Shown here piece by piece: positions 43,137 through 52,174 of a stretch of 64,000 bases of DNA (the stretch's first letter is position 1; every line of letters starts with the position of its first letter). The translations under genes were made by a program, and so were the position numbers. The stretch is from Pseudoselenomonas ruminantium. GTDB taxonomy: Bacteria > Bacillota > Negativicutes > Selenomonadales > Selenomonadaceae. A model generated the notes under the pieces. That model was not told the DNA's origin and searched no databases. It saw only the letters and a list, made by a program, of their open reading frames with translations. Location of the stretch: contig NZ_FOQK01000018.1 of the NCBI RefSeq assembly GCF_900113715.1, forward strand, positions 1 to 64,000, in the 5' to 3' direction.

Positions 43137-43206
43137 AGAACTAACCATAGTATACCTACTATAAAATAAGAGTATACCAATAGGGAGAGCAAGAAAGAGG
43201 ATTGTT

Positions 43207-44118
43207 ATGGAAATCAAGGATATGAGAGCGTTCTATGCCATCGTCGAGGAGGGCAATATCAGTCACGCAGCCCAGCGGCTAGATATTGCCCAGCCGGCAT
43301 TGTCGCGGCAGATGAAGCGCCTGGAGACGGCACTGGGGGTTCAGCTCTTCGAGCGCGGCAGCCGCCGCATCCGCTTGACGGATGCAGGCCGGGTCATGTA
43401 TTCGCGGGTAGAGCATATTCTCGGGATGGTTGATGGCACGGTGCGCGAGATCACGGAAATCGGTTCAGGGGTGGCTGGTTCTATCCGTATCGGCACGATC
43501 ACTTCGTCGGGGGCCATGCTGCTGCCGGAGCTCATCACGGAGTTCCATGCGCGGTATCCGAATGTCAACTACCAGATCTGGGAGGCCGAAGGATCGCGGA
43601 TCCTGGAGCTGCTGGATAACCGTGTCATCGAGATCGGCGTGACGCGTACCCAGGTCGATTCGAAGGTCTACGAATCGATTGTCCTGCCCAATGAGCCCTT
43701 TGTGGTGATTATGAACAAGAACGACGAGATTGGCGAGGCCAGTGACCGGGTTCGCATGGAGGAGCTCAAGGATGCGCCGATCATCATTCCTTTGCGCTGG
43801 CAGTCGATTTTCGTGTCGAACTGCCGCAAGCTGGGCTTCGAGCCCAATGTGGTCTGTGTCAGCGACAGCATCGTGCAGGATCTCCTGCTGGCCAAGATGG
43901 ATATGGGCTATGCGCTGGTGCCGATTTCGTCGAAGAATCTGCTGACGGATGGCAATCTGATCTATAAGAAACTGGTAGAGCCGGAGATGAGCACGCATAC
44001 GGTGGTGGCTTGGCTCAAGAACCGCACGCTGTCTTCGTCGAGCGCGCATCTCATCGATCTGTTCCGGGAAATGTATCTGAGCGAGGGCTGTGAGGCCGTC
44101 GATGGAGGCGAATGGTAA
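43207..44118 (+). CDS. LysR-family transcriptional regulator
   Basis: 303 residues, standard length. The winged helix-turn-helix (1-60) reads FYAIVEEGNISHAAQRLDIAQPALSRQMKRLE, close to the CynR/CysB-like consensus. The effector domain (about 90-290) shows the usual IRIGTITSSGAMLLPELI start and two lobes. It is followed directly by a hotdog thioesterase gene whose ATG comes right after the stop codon. Effector and targets are unknown. Its leader contains repeated AGTATACC motifs, suggesting autoregulation. Confidence 0.92.
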   Translation: MEIKDMRAFYAIVEEGNISHAAQRLDIAQPALSRQMKRLETALGVQLFERGSRRIRLTDAGRVMYSRVEHILGMVDGTVREITEIGSGVAGSIRIGTITSSGAMLLPELITEFHARYPNVNYQIWEAEGSRILELLDNRVIEIGVTRTQVDSKVYESIVLPNEPFVVIMNKNDEIGEASDRVRMEELKDAPIIIPLRWQSIFVSNCRKLGFEPNVVCVSDSIVQDLLLAKMDMGYALVPISSKNLLTDGNLIYKKLVEPEMSTHTVVAWLKNRTLSSSSAHLIDLFREMYLSEGCEAVDGGEW

Positions 44119-44514
44119 ATGGAACTGACGGAAATCAAGACGGGAATCAGCAATACGGTAGAGGAAAAGGTCACGGCTGCCAATACGGCGGCCGCCATGG
44201 GCAGCGGCAGCCTGCCAGTCTACGCGACGCCGGCCATGACCTGCTTGATGGAGAAGGCAGCGACTGAGGCAGTGGAAGCGCTGCTGCCTGAGGGCTGGAC
44301 GAGCGTAGGCATTTCGCTATCAGTCCAGCATAAGGCGGCGACGCCGGTCGGGCTTACGGTACGTGCTGAAGCTGAGGTCACTGCGGTGGAGGGCCGCAAG
44401 ATCACTTTTGCTGTCCGCGCTTTTGATGAGCGCGAGGAAATCGGCTGCGGCATCCACGAGCGGTTTGCTGTGCAGCAGGAAAAGTTCGTGAGCAAAGCCG
44501 CTGCGAAGGTCTGA
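44119..44514 (+). CDS. Hotdog-fold thioesterase-like protein (FlK type)
   Basis: 131 residues, starting on the base after the LysR stop, so translation is coupled. The pattern VEEKVTAANTAAAMGSG, YATPAMTCLMEKAATEAV and GISLSVQHKAATPVG is that of small hotdog proteins related to fluoroacetyl-CoA thioesterase, with Thr/Glu/His in the active-site positions. Most members hydrolyse short acyl-CoAs; the real substrate is unknown. The pairing with a LysR regulator suggests the thioesterase responds to the same signal. Confidence 0.82.
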   Translation: MELTEIKTGISNTVEEKVTAANTAAAMGSGSLPVYATPAMTCLMEKAATEAVEALLPEGWTSVGISLSVQHKAATPVGLTVRAEAEVTAVEGRKITFAVRAFDEREEIGCGIHERFAVQQEKFVSKAAAKV

Positions 44515-44548
44515 GCCGCTGCGGGGGTTATATTTGAATTAGAAATGG

Positions 44549-44580
44549 AAGGCAGGGGTTTAATTTCCCTGTCTTTCGTT
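44549..44580 (+). terminator. Terminator after the thioesterase gene
   Basis: AAGGCAGGG pairs with CCCTGTCTT (one G-U) and is followed by a weak T-rich run. Confidence 0.6.
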
Positions 44581-44655
44581 ATATCATAGTAATAGACTAT
44601 ATTAGAAACATTATGTGATGGCTGTGATCACGTAGATTCCGGAGGTAGTTTTAGT

Positions 44656-45348
44656 ATGACGAATACACGTATTTTTATTGTTGAGGATGAACGAAGGATT
44701 GCGCGTTTTCTGCAGATTGAGCTTGAACATGAAGGTTATGAGACGGAGACAGAGGAGAACGGCCTGCGGGCTTTTGAGCGCATTGCGCAGGAGGACTACG
44801 ACCTCGTGCTGCTCGACATCATGCTGCCCGATATGGACGGCATGACAGTCTGCCGCAAGGTGCGTGAGATTTCGGATATTCCCATCATCATGCTGACGGC
44901 CCGGGATGATGTCGAGGACAAGGTGAACGGTCTCGACATCGGTGCCGATGACTATATGACGAAACCATTTGCCATCCAGGAACTGCTGGCACGCGTCCGC
45001 AATGCCCTGCGCAAGCCGCGCGCTGATGGCCGCGAGGTGAGCCTCGAGGGAGAGAAGCTTCAGGTCCGTGATCTCATCATGTACCCGAGCCGCTATGAGG
45101 TACGCGTCAAGGGCGAGGAAGTCCAGCTGACGAAAAAAGAATATTCGCTGCTCGAGTACCTGCTGCGCAATAAACGCAATGTGCTTACGCGTGACCAGAT
45201 CCTGCAGGAAGTATGGGGGTATGATTACACGGGAGACACGAACGTTGTCGATGTCTATATCCGTTACCTGCGGGCTAAGATTGACGATCATTTCGATGAT
45301 AAATACATCTTTACTGTCCGAGGCGTAGGATATGCGATCAAGGATTAA
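44656..45348 (+). CDS. OmpR-family response regulator
   Basis: 230 residues. The receiver domain has the phosphoacceptor Asp54 (LLDIMLPD), acidic pair ED at 10-11, Thr81 and Lys103 (MTKPF). A winged-helix output domain follows (LTKKEYSLLEYLLRNKRNVLTRDQIL, VDVYIRYLRAKI, VRGVGYAI). Control of several envelope genes is typical of the type. It overlaps the histidine kinase gene by 17 bp, so the two are one operon. Target genes cannot be read from the window. Confidence 0.95.
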   Translation: MTNTRIFIVEDERRIARFLQIELEHEGYETETEENGLRAFERIAQEDYDLVLLDIMLPDMDGMTVCRKVREISDIPIIMLTARDDVEDKVNGLDIGADDYMTKPFAIQELLARVRNALRKPRADGREVSLEGEKLQVRDLIMYPSRYEVRVKGEEVQLTKKEYSLLEYLLRNKRNVLTRDQILQEVWGYDYTGDTNVVDVYIRYLRAKIDDHFDDKYIFTVRGVGYAIKD

Positions 45349-46807
45349 AGCTTGGCTGCGTCATCCGGAGATGATGTTCAACCGGCTGCGTTATGCGCGG
45401 ATTTCGACGAAAATCACTTGTTTCTATGCGTCGGTCCTGTTGCTTGTGCTGATTCTTACCAGTGTGCTGACAGGACTCGGCGTTTATTTTTCGTTTTACC
45501 ACCAAGCTGAGGTGGAAATCGAGATCAGCATGAATCATGTACTCGAGCGCATGCGGCAGGGGCGCCCCATGGGGGACAGCTTCTGGCGGGATGATCCGGT
45601 CATGCCTGGCGTAGTGCTGCGCATCACGGATCTGTCGGGACAGGTCGTCTATGAAAACGATGCCCGCTATCCGTCCCTGCAGCGCATCGAGGGAAGCTCG
45701 GTGAAGAATCCGCCATTCTGGGCCAACAAGAATATGCAGGTTGCTGAGGTTCGCAATATGACCATCTATCATGCCAAGATGGATGTCGAGTACCAGGGGC
45801 AGATCTATCAGCTGCATTTCTTCAAGACCATAACGGCCGAAAAACATTTCCTGGAGACGCTGCAGAAAATTCTATTCCTCATGACGATATTGGGCTTTCT
45901 GCTGGCTCTGCTCGCTGGCTATTTCGTCAGCAAGCGCATCCTGCTGCCCATCCGCGAGATGACGGCTACGGCGCGCAAGATCGAGGTCGAGAAGATGGAC
46001 CGCCGCATCACGGTGCCGCCGGCCCGTGATGAGCTCTCGGAGCTTGCCGATACGTTCAACCATATGCTCGAGCGCTTGGAGATAGGCTTCAAGCAGCAGC
46101 AGCGGTTTGTATCGGATGCCTCCCATGAGCTGCGCACGCCGGTCACGGTCATCCTAGGTTACTCAGATCTGTTGTCGCGCTGGGGACGCTCGGACAAGGA
46201 AGTGCTTGATGAGGGGATTTCGTCGATACGCTCGGAGGCCGAGGACATGCAGCAATTGATCGAGAAGCTGCTGTTTTTGGCGCGTGCCGATCAGAAGCGG
46301 CAGGTACTCCATAAGGAGCGCATCGAATTGTCAGAGCTCGTCGAGGATGTCATGCGCAAGATGAAGCTGGTGACCAAGACCCATTCGGTGGATCTGCTCC
46401 AGAACGACGAGGGTGTCATCTATGCCGATCAGGTCACGATGCGGCAGATGATGCGCATCTTCTTGGAAAACAGTGTGAAGTATACGCCACAGGGCGGACA
46501 TATCACGGCCAGAGCGCGCCGCCTGCCGGATGGCGGCCATATCATGCTGGAATTGGCCGATGACGGTATCGGTATCGCCAAAGAAGACCAGCAGCGGGTA
46601 TTCGAGCGGTTCTACCGTGTGGATGCGTCACGTACGAAGGCTGACGGTGGGGTCAGCGGTACGGGACTGGGCCTGTCGATCGCCAGCTGGATCTGTGAGC
46701 AGCACGGCATCGAGATTTCTATGGAGAGCGCACTCGGCAAGGGAACGAAGATGCTCTTGAAGATACCGCTGGCGGGGGAGAAGCCGCCGGCAGAGAGAAA
46801 GGATTAG
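45332..46807 (+). CDS. Membrane sensor histidine kinase
   Basis: 491 residues. Membrane helices lie at about 28-52 and 179-200, with an extracytoplasmic domain between them. A HAMP domain follows (about 200-252), then HisKA with His265 in SDASHELRTPVTVILGYSDLL, and the ATPase domain with N box ENSVKYTP, DDGIGI and GTGLGLSI. It autophosphorylates and passes phosphate to the overlapping response regulator. The sensor domain has no metal or ligand motif I recognise. The tail is proline- and lysine-rich. Confidence 0.95.
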   Translation: MRSRIKAWLRHPEMMFNRLRYARISTKITCFYASVLLLVLILTSVLTGLGVYFSFYHQAEVEIEISMNHVLERMRQGRPMGDSFWRDDPVMPGVVLRITDLSGQVVYENDARYPSLQRIEGSSVKNPPFWANKNMQVAEVRNMTIYHAKMDVEYQGQIYQLHFFKTITAEKHFLETLQKILFLMTILGFLLALLAGYFVSKRILLPIREMTATARKIEVEKMDRRITVPPARDELSELADTFNHMLERLEIGFKQQQRFVSDASHELRTPVTVILGYSDLLSRWGRSDKEVLDEGISSIRSEAEDMQQLIEKLLFLARADQKRQVLHKERIELSELVEDVMRKMKLVTKTHSVDLLQNDEGVIYADQVTMRQMMRIFLENSVKYTPQGGHITARARRLPDGGHIMLELADDGIGIAKEDQQRVFERFYRVDASRTKADGGVSGTGLGLSIASWICEQHGIEISMESALGKGTKMLLKIPLAGEKPPAERKD

Positions 46808-46812
46808 GAAGC

Positions 46813-47667
46813 ATGAAAGTATTGGTTACAGGTGTGACGGGGCAGCTTGGCTATGACTGCGTGCAGGAGCTGGAACGCCGTGGCATCGAGGTGAGGGGCG
46901 TAGCAAGCCGGGATTTTTCGCTGACGGATCATGCCGCAGCGAAACGGTATATCGAAACCTATCGCCCGGATGTGATTATCCATTGTGCTGCATACACGGC
47001 TGTGGACAAGGCTGAGGATGAGCAGGAAATCTGCGAGGCGATCAATGCGGAGGGCACGCGCAATCTGGCGAAGATCGCGCAGGAGCTGGCGGCAAAGATG
47101 ATCTACATCAGCACGGACTACGTATTCCCCGGAGATGGTGAAAGGTTCTATGAGCCGGCAGACAAGAAAGAGCCGCAGAATGCCTATGGCCTGTCCAAGC
47201 TCCACGGCGAAGAAGCTGTGCAGGAGCTCGTGGAGAAATACTTCATTGTCCGCATTTCGTGGGTGTTCGGCATCAATGGCCGGAATTTCATCCGCACGAT
47301 GCTGAAGCTGGCGGAAACCCATGATACGCTGACGGTTGTCGACGATCAGATCGGCTCCCCAACCTATACGCATGACTTGGCTGTACTGCTGGCTGATATG
47401 GCCCAGAGCGATAAGTACGGCGTCTATCATGCTACGAATGAAGGGGTCTGCTCCTGGGCTGAGCTGGCGGCAGAGACGTTTCGTCAGGCGGGGCGCAAGG
47501 TGACGGTCACGCCGGTACCTTCCTCGGCTTATCCGACGAAGGCTGTGCGCCCCAAGAATTCGCGCATGAGCAAGGATTGCCTTGAGGCGGCGGGGTTCCA
47601 TCGCCTGCCGGCCTGGCAGGATGCTGTGGGCCGCTACCTGCACGAACTTAACAGTAAATCAGAATAA
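46813..47667 (+). CDS. rfbD: dTDP-4-dehydrorhamnose reductase (RfbD/RmlD)
   Basis: 284 residues of an extended SDR. The NADPH-binding GVTGQLGYD is N-terminal, then CAAYTAVDKAEDE, the Thr of STDYVF and the catalytic Tyr-x-x-x-Lys in YGLSKLHGE. RmlD makes dTDP-L-rhamnose, a sugar of lipopolysaccharide and surface polysaccharides. The gene follows the sensor kinase by five bases and shares its direction, so it may be in that operon. rfbA, rfbB and rfbC are not in the window. Confidence 0.9.
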   Translation: MKVLVTGVTGQLGYDCVQELERRGIEVRGVASRDFSLTDHAAAKRYIETYRPDVIIHCAAYTAVDKAEDEQEICEAINAEGTRNLAKIAQELAAKMIYISTDYVFPGDGERFYEPADKKEPQNAYGLSKLHGEEAVQELVEKYFIVRISWVFGINGRNFIRTMLKLAETHDTLTVVDDQIGSPTYTHDLAVLLADMAQSDKYGVYHATNEGVCSWAELAAETFRQAGRKVTVTPVPSSAYPTKAVRPKNSRMSKDCLEAAGFHRLPAWQDAVGRYLHELNSKSE

Positions 47668-47688
47668 ATACTTAATATGTCCATGATA

Positions 47689-47721
47689 TACGCACATATC
47701 CCAAAGATATGTGCGTATTTT
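47689..47721 (+). terminator. Terminator after rfbD
   Basis: TACGCACATATC (47689-47700) pairs perfectly with GATATGTGCGTA (47706-47717), followed by TTT. Confidence 0.8.
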
Positions 47722-47772
47722 AGTACACAATATAAATAGTTCACTCTAGGAAAACATTTTTACTGAAATATC

Positions 47773-47801
47773 TTGCAAGGGTGTAAAGTTTGATGTATAC
47801 T
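47773..47801 (+). promoter_or_regulatory. sstT promoter
   Basis: TTGCAA (47773-47778), 17 bp, TATACT (47796-47801). Confidence 0.75.
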
Positions 47802-47868
47802 AACATATGTATTCCTAGCATAGACGGACTGATTTTACGTAATAAGAGTTGTAAGGGAGATGTTTCTG

Positions 47869-49134
47869 ATGTCCAACCAGTTGAAGAAAATTGGTAGAAA
47901 GTATCAGGAAACGGCATTGATCAAATTGATTGCCGTAGGCCTGGTCATAGGTATTATCCTGGCGGTAGCCGCACCACAGACGGTGCCGGTCATCGCCATC
48001 TTCGGCGATCTGTTTGTACGCGCATTGAAGGGCGTAGCCCCGATCCTCGTCTTTGTGCTGGTCATGAATGCGATGGCACAGAAGAATGCTGATGCGAGTG
48101 CTTCGATGCGCCCGATTGTCAAGCTCTATGTGATTGCTACTTTCCTGGCGTCGCTGGTAGCGGTTGGCTTTTCCTTTGCCTTCCCGACCAGCCTGCAGCT
48201 GCAGATGGCTGATGCCAAGCTCGCGCCACCGAGTGGCATCCTGGAAGTCCTGCACAATCTGATCCTGAGCGTGGTGGACAATCCGATCCATGCAATCGCT
48301 TCGGCTAACTACATCGGTATCCTGGCTTGGGGTGTCCTCTGTGGCGTTGCTTTGCACAGCGCTTCTGATACCACGAAAGTCATGATCAATGATCTGGCGA
48401 AAACGGTAACGAAAATCGTCCAGTGGGTTATCCGCTTTGCACCGTTCGGTATCATGGGCCTCGTTGCCAATGCGATCGGGGAAAGCGGTCTTGGGGCACT
48501 CTTGGGCTATGTCCAGCTGCTCGGCGTGCTGCTCGGTGCCTTCTTCTCGGTGGCACTCATCATGAATCCGCTGATCGTCTATGCGCATATCCACCGCAAT
48601 CCGTTCCCGCTGGTTTGGACGACGCTGCGGGAAAGCGGTATCTATGCCTTCTTCACCCGCAGCTCAGCTGCTAATATCCCGGTGAATCTGTCGCTCTGCA
48701 AGCGCCTGCGCCTCGATGAGGATACCTATTCGATTTCGATCCCGCTGGGGGCGACAATCAATATGAGCGGTGCGGCTATCACCATTGCAGTGTTGTCGCT
48801 GGCGGCAGCTCATACGCTGGCCCTTGACATTGACATGCCGACGGCGCTGCTGCTCTGCATCATCGCGACGGTTGGTGCCTGCGGTGCATCCGGTGTCGCT
48901 GGTGGTTCGCTGCTGCTGATTCCGGTAGCCTGCTCGTCCTTCGGTATCGGCAACGACATCGCCATGCAGGTCGTTGGCGTCGGTTTCATCATCGGTGTGC
49001 TGCAGGATTCCTGTGAGACGGCCCTCAACAGCTCCAGTGATGTCCTGTTCACCGCTACGGCAGAGTTTGCCAAACGGGCAAAAGCTGGCACGCTGACCGC
49101 AGATGACATGGTTCCAGCTGTGGATGAAGACTGA
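47869..49134 (+). CDS. sstT: Serine/threonine:sodium symporter SstT
   Basis: 421 residues of the DAACS (glutamate/aspartate-type) fold with eight membrane helices and two hairpins. Diagnostic parts are the serine-rich hairpin [11 protein letters not shown], the [10 protein letters not shown] motif of helix 7 and [13 protein letters not shown] of hairpin 2. It imports serine and threonine with Na+. Start chosen at ATG 47869 because GGGAG is eight bases before it; the ATG at 47860 lies against that site. The gene has its own promoter. Confidence 0.93.
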   Translation: MSNQLKKIGRKYQETALIKLIAVGLVIGIILAVAAPQTVPVIAIFGDLFVRALKGVAPILVFVLVMNAMAQKNADASASMRPIVKLYVIATFLASLVAVGFSFAFPTSLQLQMADAKLAPPSGILEVLHNLILSVVDNPIHAIASANYIGILAWGVLCGVALHSASDTTKVMINDLAKTVTKIVQWVIRFAPFGIMGLVANAIGESGLGALLGYVQLLGVLLGAFFSVALIMNPLIVYAHIHRNPFPLVWTTLRESGIYAFFTRSSAANIPVNLSLCKRLRLDEDTYSISIPLGATINMSGAAITIAVLSLAAAHTLALDIDMPTALLLCIIATVGACGASGVAGGSLLLIPVACSSFGIGNDIAMQVVGVGFIIGVLQDSCETALNSSSDVLFTATAEFAKRAKAGTLTADDMVPAVDED

Positions 49135-49155
49135 GTGAAAAGAAAAGCATGTGTC

Positions 49156-49194
49156 AACCGCCTGTCCAGGGGGATCCTTGGGCAGGCGGTTTTG
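49156..49194 (+). terminator. Terminator after sstT
   Basis: AACCGCCTG and CAGGCGGTT pair, extended by TCC and GGG, then TTTT. Confidence 0.85.
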
Positions 49195-49223
49195 CTATCG
49201 GGAAAGCAGGATATGGATGCAGC

Positions 49224-49252
49224 AAAAAACGCCAGGTTTGAAACCTGGCGTT
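49224..49252 (-). terminator. Terminator of the tRNA-Ser pair
   Basis: On the minus strand AACGCCAGGTTT pairs with AAACCTGGCGTT and runs into six T. Confidence 0.85.
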
Positions 49253-49262
49253 GCTTTTCATA

Positions 49263-49353
49263 TGGCGGAGTGGAGAGGATTCGAACCTCCGCACCGGTTA
49301 CCCAGCCTAACGATTTAGCAAACCGTCCTCTTCAGCCTCTTGAGTACCACTCC
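49263..49353 (-). tRNA. tRNA-Ser(GCT)
   Basis: 91 nt, class II with a long variable arm and encoded CCA. The anticodon loop TTGCTAA gives GCT. Acceptor arms GGAGTGG and CCACTCC pair fully. Confidence 0.94.
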
Positions 49354-49364
49354 ATGTATTTATA

Positions 49365-49453
49365 TGGCGGAGAGGGTGGGATTCGAACCCACGCACCTGT
49401 TACAGCCTACCGGTTTTCAAGACCGGACTCTTCAACCACTTGAGTACCTCTCC
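49365..49453 (-). tRNA. tRNA-Ser(TGA)
   Basis: 89 nt, class II with a long variable arm and encoded CCA. The anticodon stem CCGGT/ACCGG encloses CTTGAAA, giving TGA. It is first in the transcript, before tRNA-Ser(GCT). Confidence 0.94.
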
Positions 49454-49468
49454 ATAATGAACAGATAT

Positions 49469-49498
49469 ATTATAGCAGGAATGCGGATATCTTGTCAA
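49469..49498 (-). promoter_or_regulatory. tRNA-Ser promoter
   Basis: Minus strand TTGACA (49493-49498), 18 bp, TATAAT (49469-49474). Its -35 box overlaps the murI -35 box. Confidence 0.8.
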
Positions 49499-49520
49499 AC
49501 AAGTAGCAGATTGCTATAAT
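49492..49520 (+). promoter_or_regulatory. murI promoter
   Basis: TTGTCA (49492-49497), 17 bp, TATAAT (49515-49520). Confidence 0.8.
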
Positions 49521-49573
49521 AGCCATTGGATTATTTTTATGTATGTTATAGATGCGTTTTAGGAGCTGAGTGC

Positions 49574-50353
49574 ATGAAAATCGCATTTTTTGATTCAGGA
49601 GTTGGCGGCTTATCGGTGCTGCATCACGCGATGAAGGTCCTGCCGCATGAGCAGTTCGTTTTTTTTGCTGATGAGGATAATGTTCCATACGGAACCAAGA
49701 GCAAGGAACAGGTCCGTGATTTCGTGGCGGGCGCCTTTGATTTCCTTATGACGAAGGATGTCAAGGCGATCGTCACGGCCTGCAATACGGCGACGTCGGT
49801 GGCAGTGGCAGAGATGCGCCGCCGCTACGATATCCCCATCATCGGGATGGAGCCGGCGGCTAAGAAGGCGCTGGATATGGATGGCGAGCATCGGGTCTTG
49901 GTGACGGCAACGCCTATAACGGTGAAGGGCCGCAAGATGGAACTGCTCATCGAGAAGGTCGATAAAGACCATCTCGTTGACCGGCTGGCACTGCCGGAGC
50001 TGGTGGAGTTTGCAGAGCGCCAGGAGTTTGAGTCACAGGCGGTGACGGACTATCTGGTCAGTCAGTTCGCACCCTTTGACTTCAGTGAGTACTCGGCTTT
50101 GGTCCTGGGCTGCACGCATTTCAACTATTTCAAGGATACGATGCGCCGCCTGCTGCCGGATAATGTGGCGTTTGTCGACGGCAACGAGGGGACGGTGCGC
50201 GAGCTCATACGGCGGCTCAAGGAGCGCAACCAATTGGAAGACCAGAGGCAGACCGTGGAGTATTATTATTCGGGCCGGATGGTCAAGGAAGCAGCGGAAC
50301 TTGACCGCTTGCAGGCGTATCTGCGGCGGTTGGACAAGATGTATAGGATTTGA
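49574..50353 (+). CDS. murI: Glutamate racemase MurI
   Basis: 259 residues from ATG 49574 after TAGGAG; the longer frame has no ribosome site. The two catalytic cysteines are Cys70 in TACNTATS and Cys180 in GCTHF, with Asp7-Ser8 at the N-terminus (FFDSGVGGLS) and VPYGTKS. It converts L- to D-glutamate for peptidoglycan. The gene heads a run of same-strand genes ending in rph, rdgB and yfcE, like the racE-rph-ysnA-ysnB cluster of Bacillus. Confidence 0.94.
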   Translation: MKIAFFDSGVGGLSVLHHAMKVLPHEQFVFFADEDNVPYGTKSKEQVRDFVAGAFDFLMTKDVKAIVTACNTATSVAVAEMRRRYDIPIIGMEPAAKKALDMDGEHRVLVTATPITVKGRKMELLIEKVDKDHLVDRLALPELVEFAERQEFESQAVTDYLVSQFAPFDFSEYSALVLGCTHFNYFKDTMRRLLPDNVAFVDGNEGTVRELIRRLKERNQLEDQRQTVEYYYSGRMVKEAAELDRLQAYLRRLDKMYRI

Positions 50354-50440
50354 CTTGACTTTAGACGGCAATTGTTCTAGGCTATACATTGTGTATTTCA
50401 TTTATTAATGAAAGAAAATTTTTCCGTTGGGAGGGATTGT

Positions 50441-50872
50441 ATGCCGGTCATTACGGAACATCACGTGAATTTCTACGACACGGATGCGATGGCGGTCGTA
50501 CATCATTCGAACTACATCCGCTGGTTTGAGATTGGCCGTGTGGAGTATCTGCGGTCCATCGGCATCACGCTGGGCGAGCTGATGGAGGATGGTTTCGTGT
50601 TTCCAATCACGGACGTCCGGGCCAAGTACGTATCGCCGGGCAAGTTTGACGATGTCGTGCTCATCGAGACGACACCGACGGCGCTGACAAAGGCCAAGAT
50701 GGCCTTTGATTACCGCATCATCCGCAAGGCCGATGGCGAGGTCATGGTAACCGGCCATTCCCAGAATGTGTTTACCAGTCAGGAAACAGGACGCATCACC
50801 CGTTTGCCGGAAAAATATTATAGTATATTAGCGGCAGCCATGGCAAAAGAGAAAGCCATGCAGCCGCAATAA
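50441..50872 (+). CDS. YbgC-type acyl-CoA thioesterase
   Basis: 143 residues from ATG 50441 after GGGAGGG. The hotdog signature is intact: FYDTDAMAVVHHSNYIRWFE, with the catalytic Asp in DTD, and VRAKYVSPGKFDD. These enzymes hydrolyse short or aromatic acyl-CoAs; in some bacteria YbgC sits with the Tol-Pal system, which is not seen here. It lies between murI and an unknown membrane-anchored protein, all in one direction. Confidence 0.88.
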   Translation: MPVITEHHVNFYDTDAMAVVHHSNYIRWFEIGRVEYLRSIGITLGELMEDGFVFPITDVRAKYVSPGKFDDVVLIETTPTALTKAKMAFDYRIIRKADGEVMVTGHSQNVFTSQETGRITRLPEKYYSILAAAMAKEKAMQPQ

Positions 50873-50898
50873 GCATCTGGATTTTAGGAGGAATCATT

Positions 50899-51450
50899 GT
50901 GACAATCGTTTACGTTATCGTTGGTCTGATTGTTCTGGCTGCAGTGGCCGCTAAACTCTATCTCGCAGCTGCCGGTATCGAGGACATCCGTGTGGACACG
51001 AGTGCACCGGTCGTTGTTGAGGCGCAGGATGACAATAGCATCGTGCTGTCGAAGAAGCTGAACTTCTATAATGAAGGCAAGCAGTGTGCGACCATCATGG
51101 ATGCAATCTGCCGTTCACAGCTGCCCTATGAGCAGTATGACGGCATCGAGGTTCGTGGCAAGGCAGAGCGCGAAGGGGAGGTCCGTGAGGATGACTACTT
51201 CGAGGCTGTGCTGATCCAGAAAAAGGGCGATGTCCATGCTGAGGACAAGCTGAATATCTTCGCGAAAGTCAAGCTGACGCCGCGCAAGGGCCAGGATCTC
51301 AAGACGGCGCTTTCGCATATGGTTGACCTGCCGCTGGATTTCATCTGGATGGAGACGGGCCGCACGCCGTGGCATTACCGCAAGATCCGTCTGGTGTTCA
51401 CGGCTGAAGAGATTGCCCAGCTGGCAGGCGTCCAGCTGGTACAGGACTAA
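50899..51450 (+). CDS. Membrane-anchored protein of unknown function (183 aa)
   Basis: Starts with GTG at 50899 behind TAGGAGG. One N-terminal helix (TIVYVIVGLIVLAAVAAKLYLAAAG) anchors a soluble domain of about 155 residues, mainly strands with two cysteines (CATIMDAIC) and a Trp-rich end (FIWMETGRTPWHYRK). No family recognised. It is followed 14 bases later by the CofE-like gene, and the tight spacing suggests a shared role. Confidence 0.78.
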   Translation: MTIVYVIVGLIVLAAVAAKLYLAAAGIEDIRVDTSAPVVVEAQDDNSIVLSKKLNFYNEGKQCATIMDAICRSQLPYEQYDGIEVRGKAEREGEVREDDYFEAVLIQKKGDVHAEDKLNIFAKVKLTPRKGQDLKTALSHMVDLPLDFIWMETGRTPWHYRKIRLVFTAEEIAQLAGVQLVQD

Positions 51451-51464
51451 GGAGGTAGCGAGCA

Positions 51465-52124
51465 ATGGCAGAAGAATTAGAACTCATCCCGGTGCCGACG
51501 CGCATCCTGACAGAAAAAGACGATATCGTTGATGCAATCGAGCGTTATACGAAAGACAAGATTGGCGAGAATGATCTGCTCTGCTGCGCAGAGAGTGTCG
51601 TGGCCATCACGCAGGGACGTTACGTACGTCCGGAGGATCTCAAGATCAGCCGCGTGGCACAGTTTTGCTGCCGCTTCATCCCCGACTATGGTTCGCTGGC
51701 ATCGCCCCATGGCATGCAGTCGCTGATGGATGTCGAGGGCAAGTGGCGTGTGGCCTTTGCGCTGTTTGCTGGCTTCATTGCCAAGATCTTTGGCAAGTCC
51801 GGCATGTTCTATGTCTGGGGCGGCAAAGAGACGGCTATGATCGATGACGTTACGGGCACGATGCCGCCGTTTGACAAATGCATCGTCTACGGCCCGGGCG
51901 AGCCTAATGAGGTCGTAAAGAAGATCCAGCAGCGTCTCGGCTGCTTCGGGGCGATGATCGCCGATGTCAATGACCTCAAGCGTTCGCGTGTGGTCGGTGT
52001 CACGGATAAGGTCGATGGCCCGAAGGCTGCACAACTCTTGATCGATAACCCGTTCGGCAATGCTTCCCAGAAGACGCCGATCTGCATCATCAAGAACTAT
52101 CGCCAGTATCAAGAAAAGAATTGA
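51465..52124 (+). CDS. CofE-like (F420-0:gamma-glutamyl ligase domain) protein
   Basis: 219 residues with the CofE fold pattern: [18 protein letters not shown] near the start, then [16 protein letters not shown], and the C-terminal [22 protein letters not shown]. In archaea and actinobacteria CofE adds glutamate to the deazaflavin F420. Anaerobic Firmicutes such as this one usually lack F420, so the real substrate is probably different. AGGAGG precedes the ATG. A terminator hairpin lies directly after the gene. Confidence 0.82.
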   Translation: MAEELELIPVPTRILTEKDDIVDAIERYTKDKIGENDLLCCAESVVAITQGRYVRPEDLKISRVAQFCCRFIPDYGSLASPHGMQSLMDVEGKWRVAFALFAGFIAKIFGKSGMFYVWGGKETAMIDDVTGTMPPFDKCIVYGPGEPNEVVKKIQQRLGCFGAMIADVNDLKRSRVVGVTDKVDGPKAAQLLIDNPFGNASQKTPICIIKNYRQYQEKN

Positions 52125-52132
52125 AGATGAAG

Positions 52133-52159
52133 AACCTCCCCGCAGGGGGAGGTTTTTTT
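52133..52159 (+). terminator. Terminator between the CofE-like gene and rph
   Basis: AACCTCCCC (52133-52141) pairs with GGGGAGGTT (52146-52154) and ends in seven T. The rph ribosome site follows within ten bases, so some read-through or an unseen promoter must serve rph. Confidence 0.88.
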
Positions 52160-52174
52160 GACAGGAGGGATATC

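Larger units (their letters stand above)
42891..43206. other. Divergent promoter region between dhaL and the LysR gene
   Basis: About 315 bp without genes. It holds one promoter for each direction (42986-43013 minus, 43108-43136 plus) and, after the plus -10, two copies of AGTATACC (near 43150 and 43172) that could be a LysR-type operator. Confidence 0.6.
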
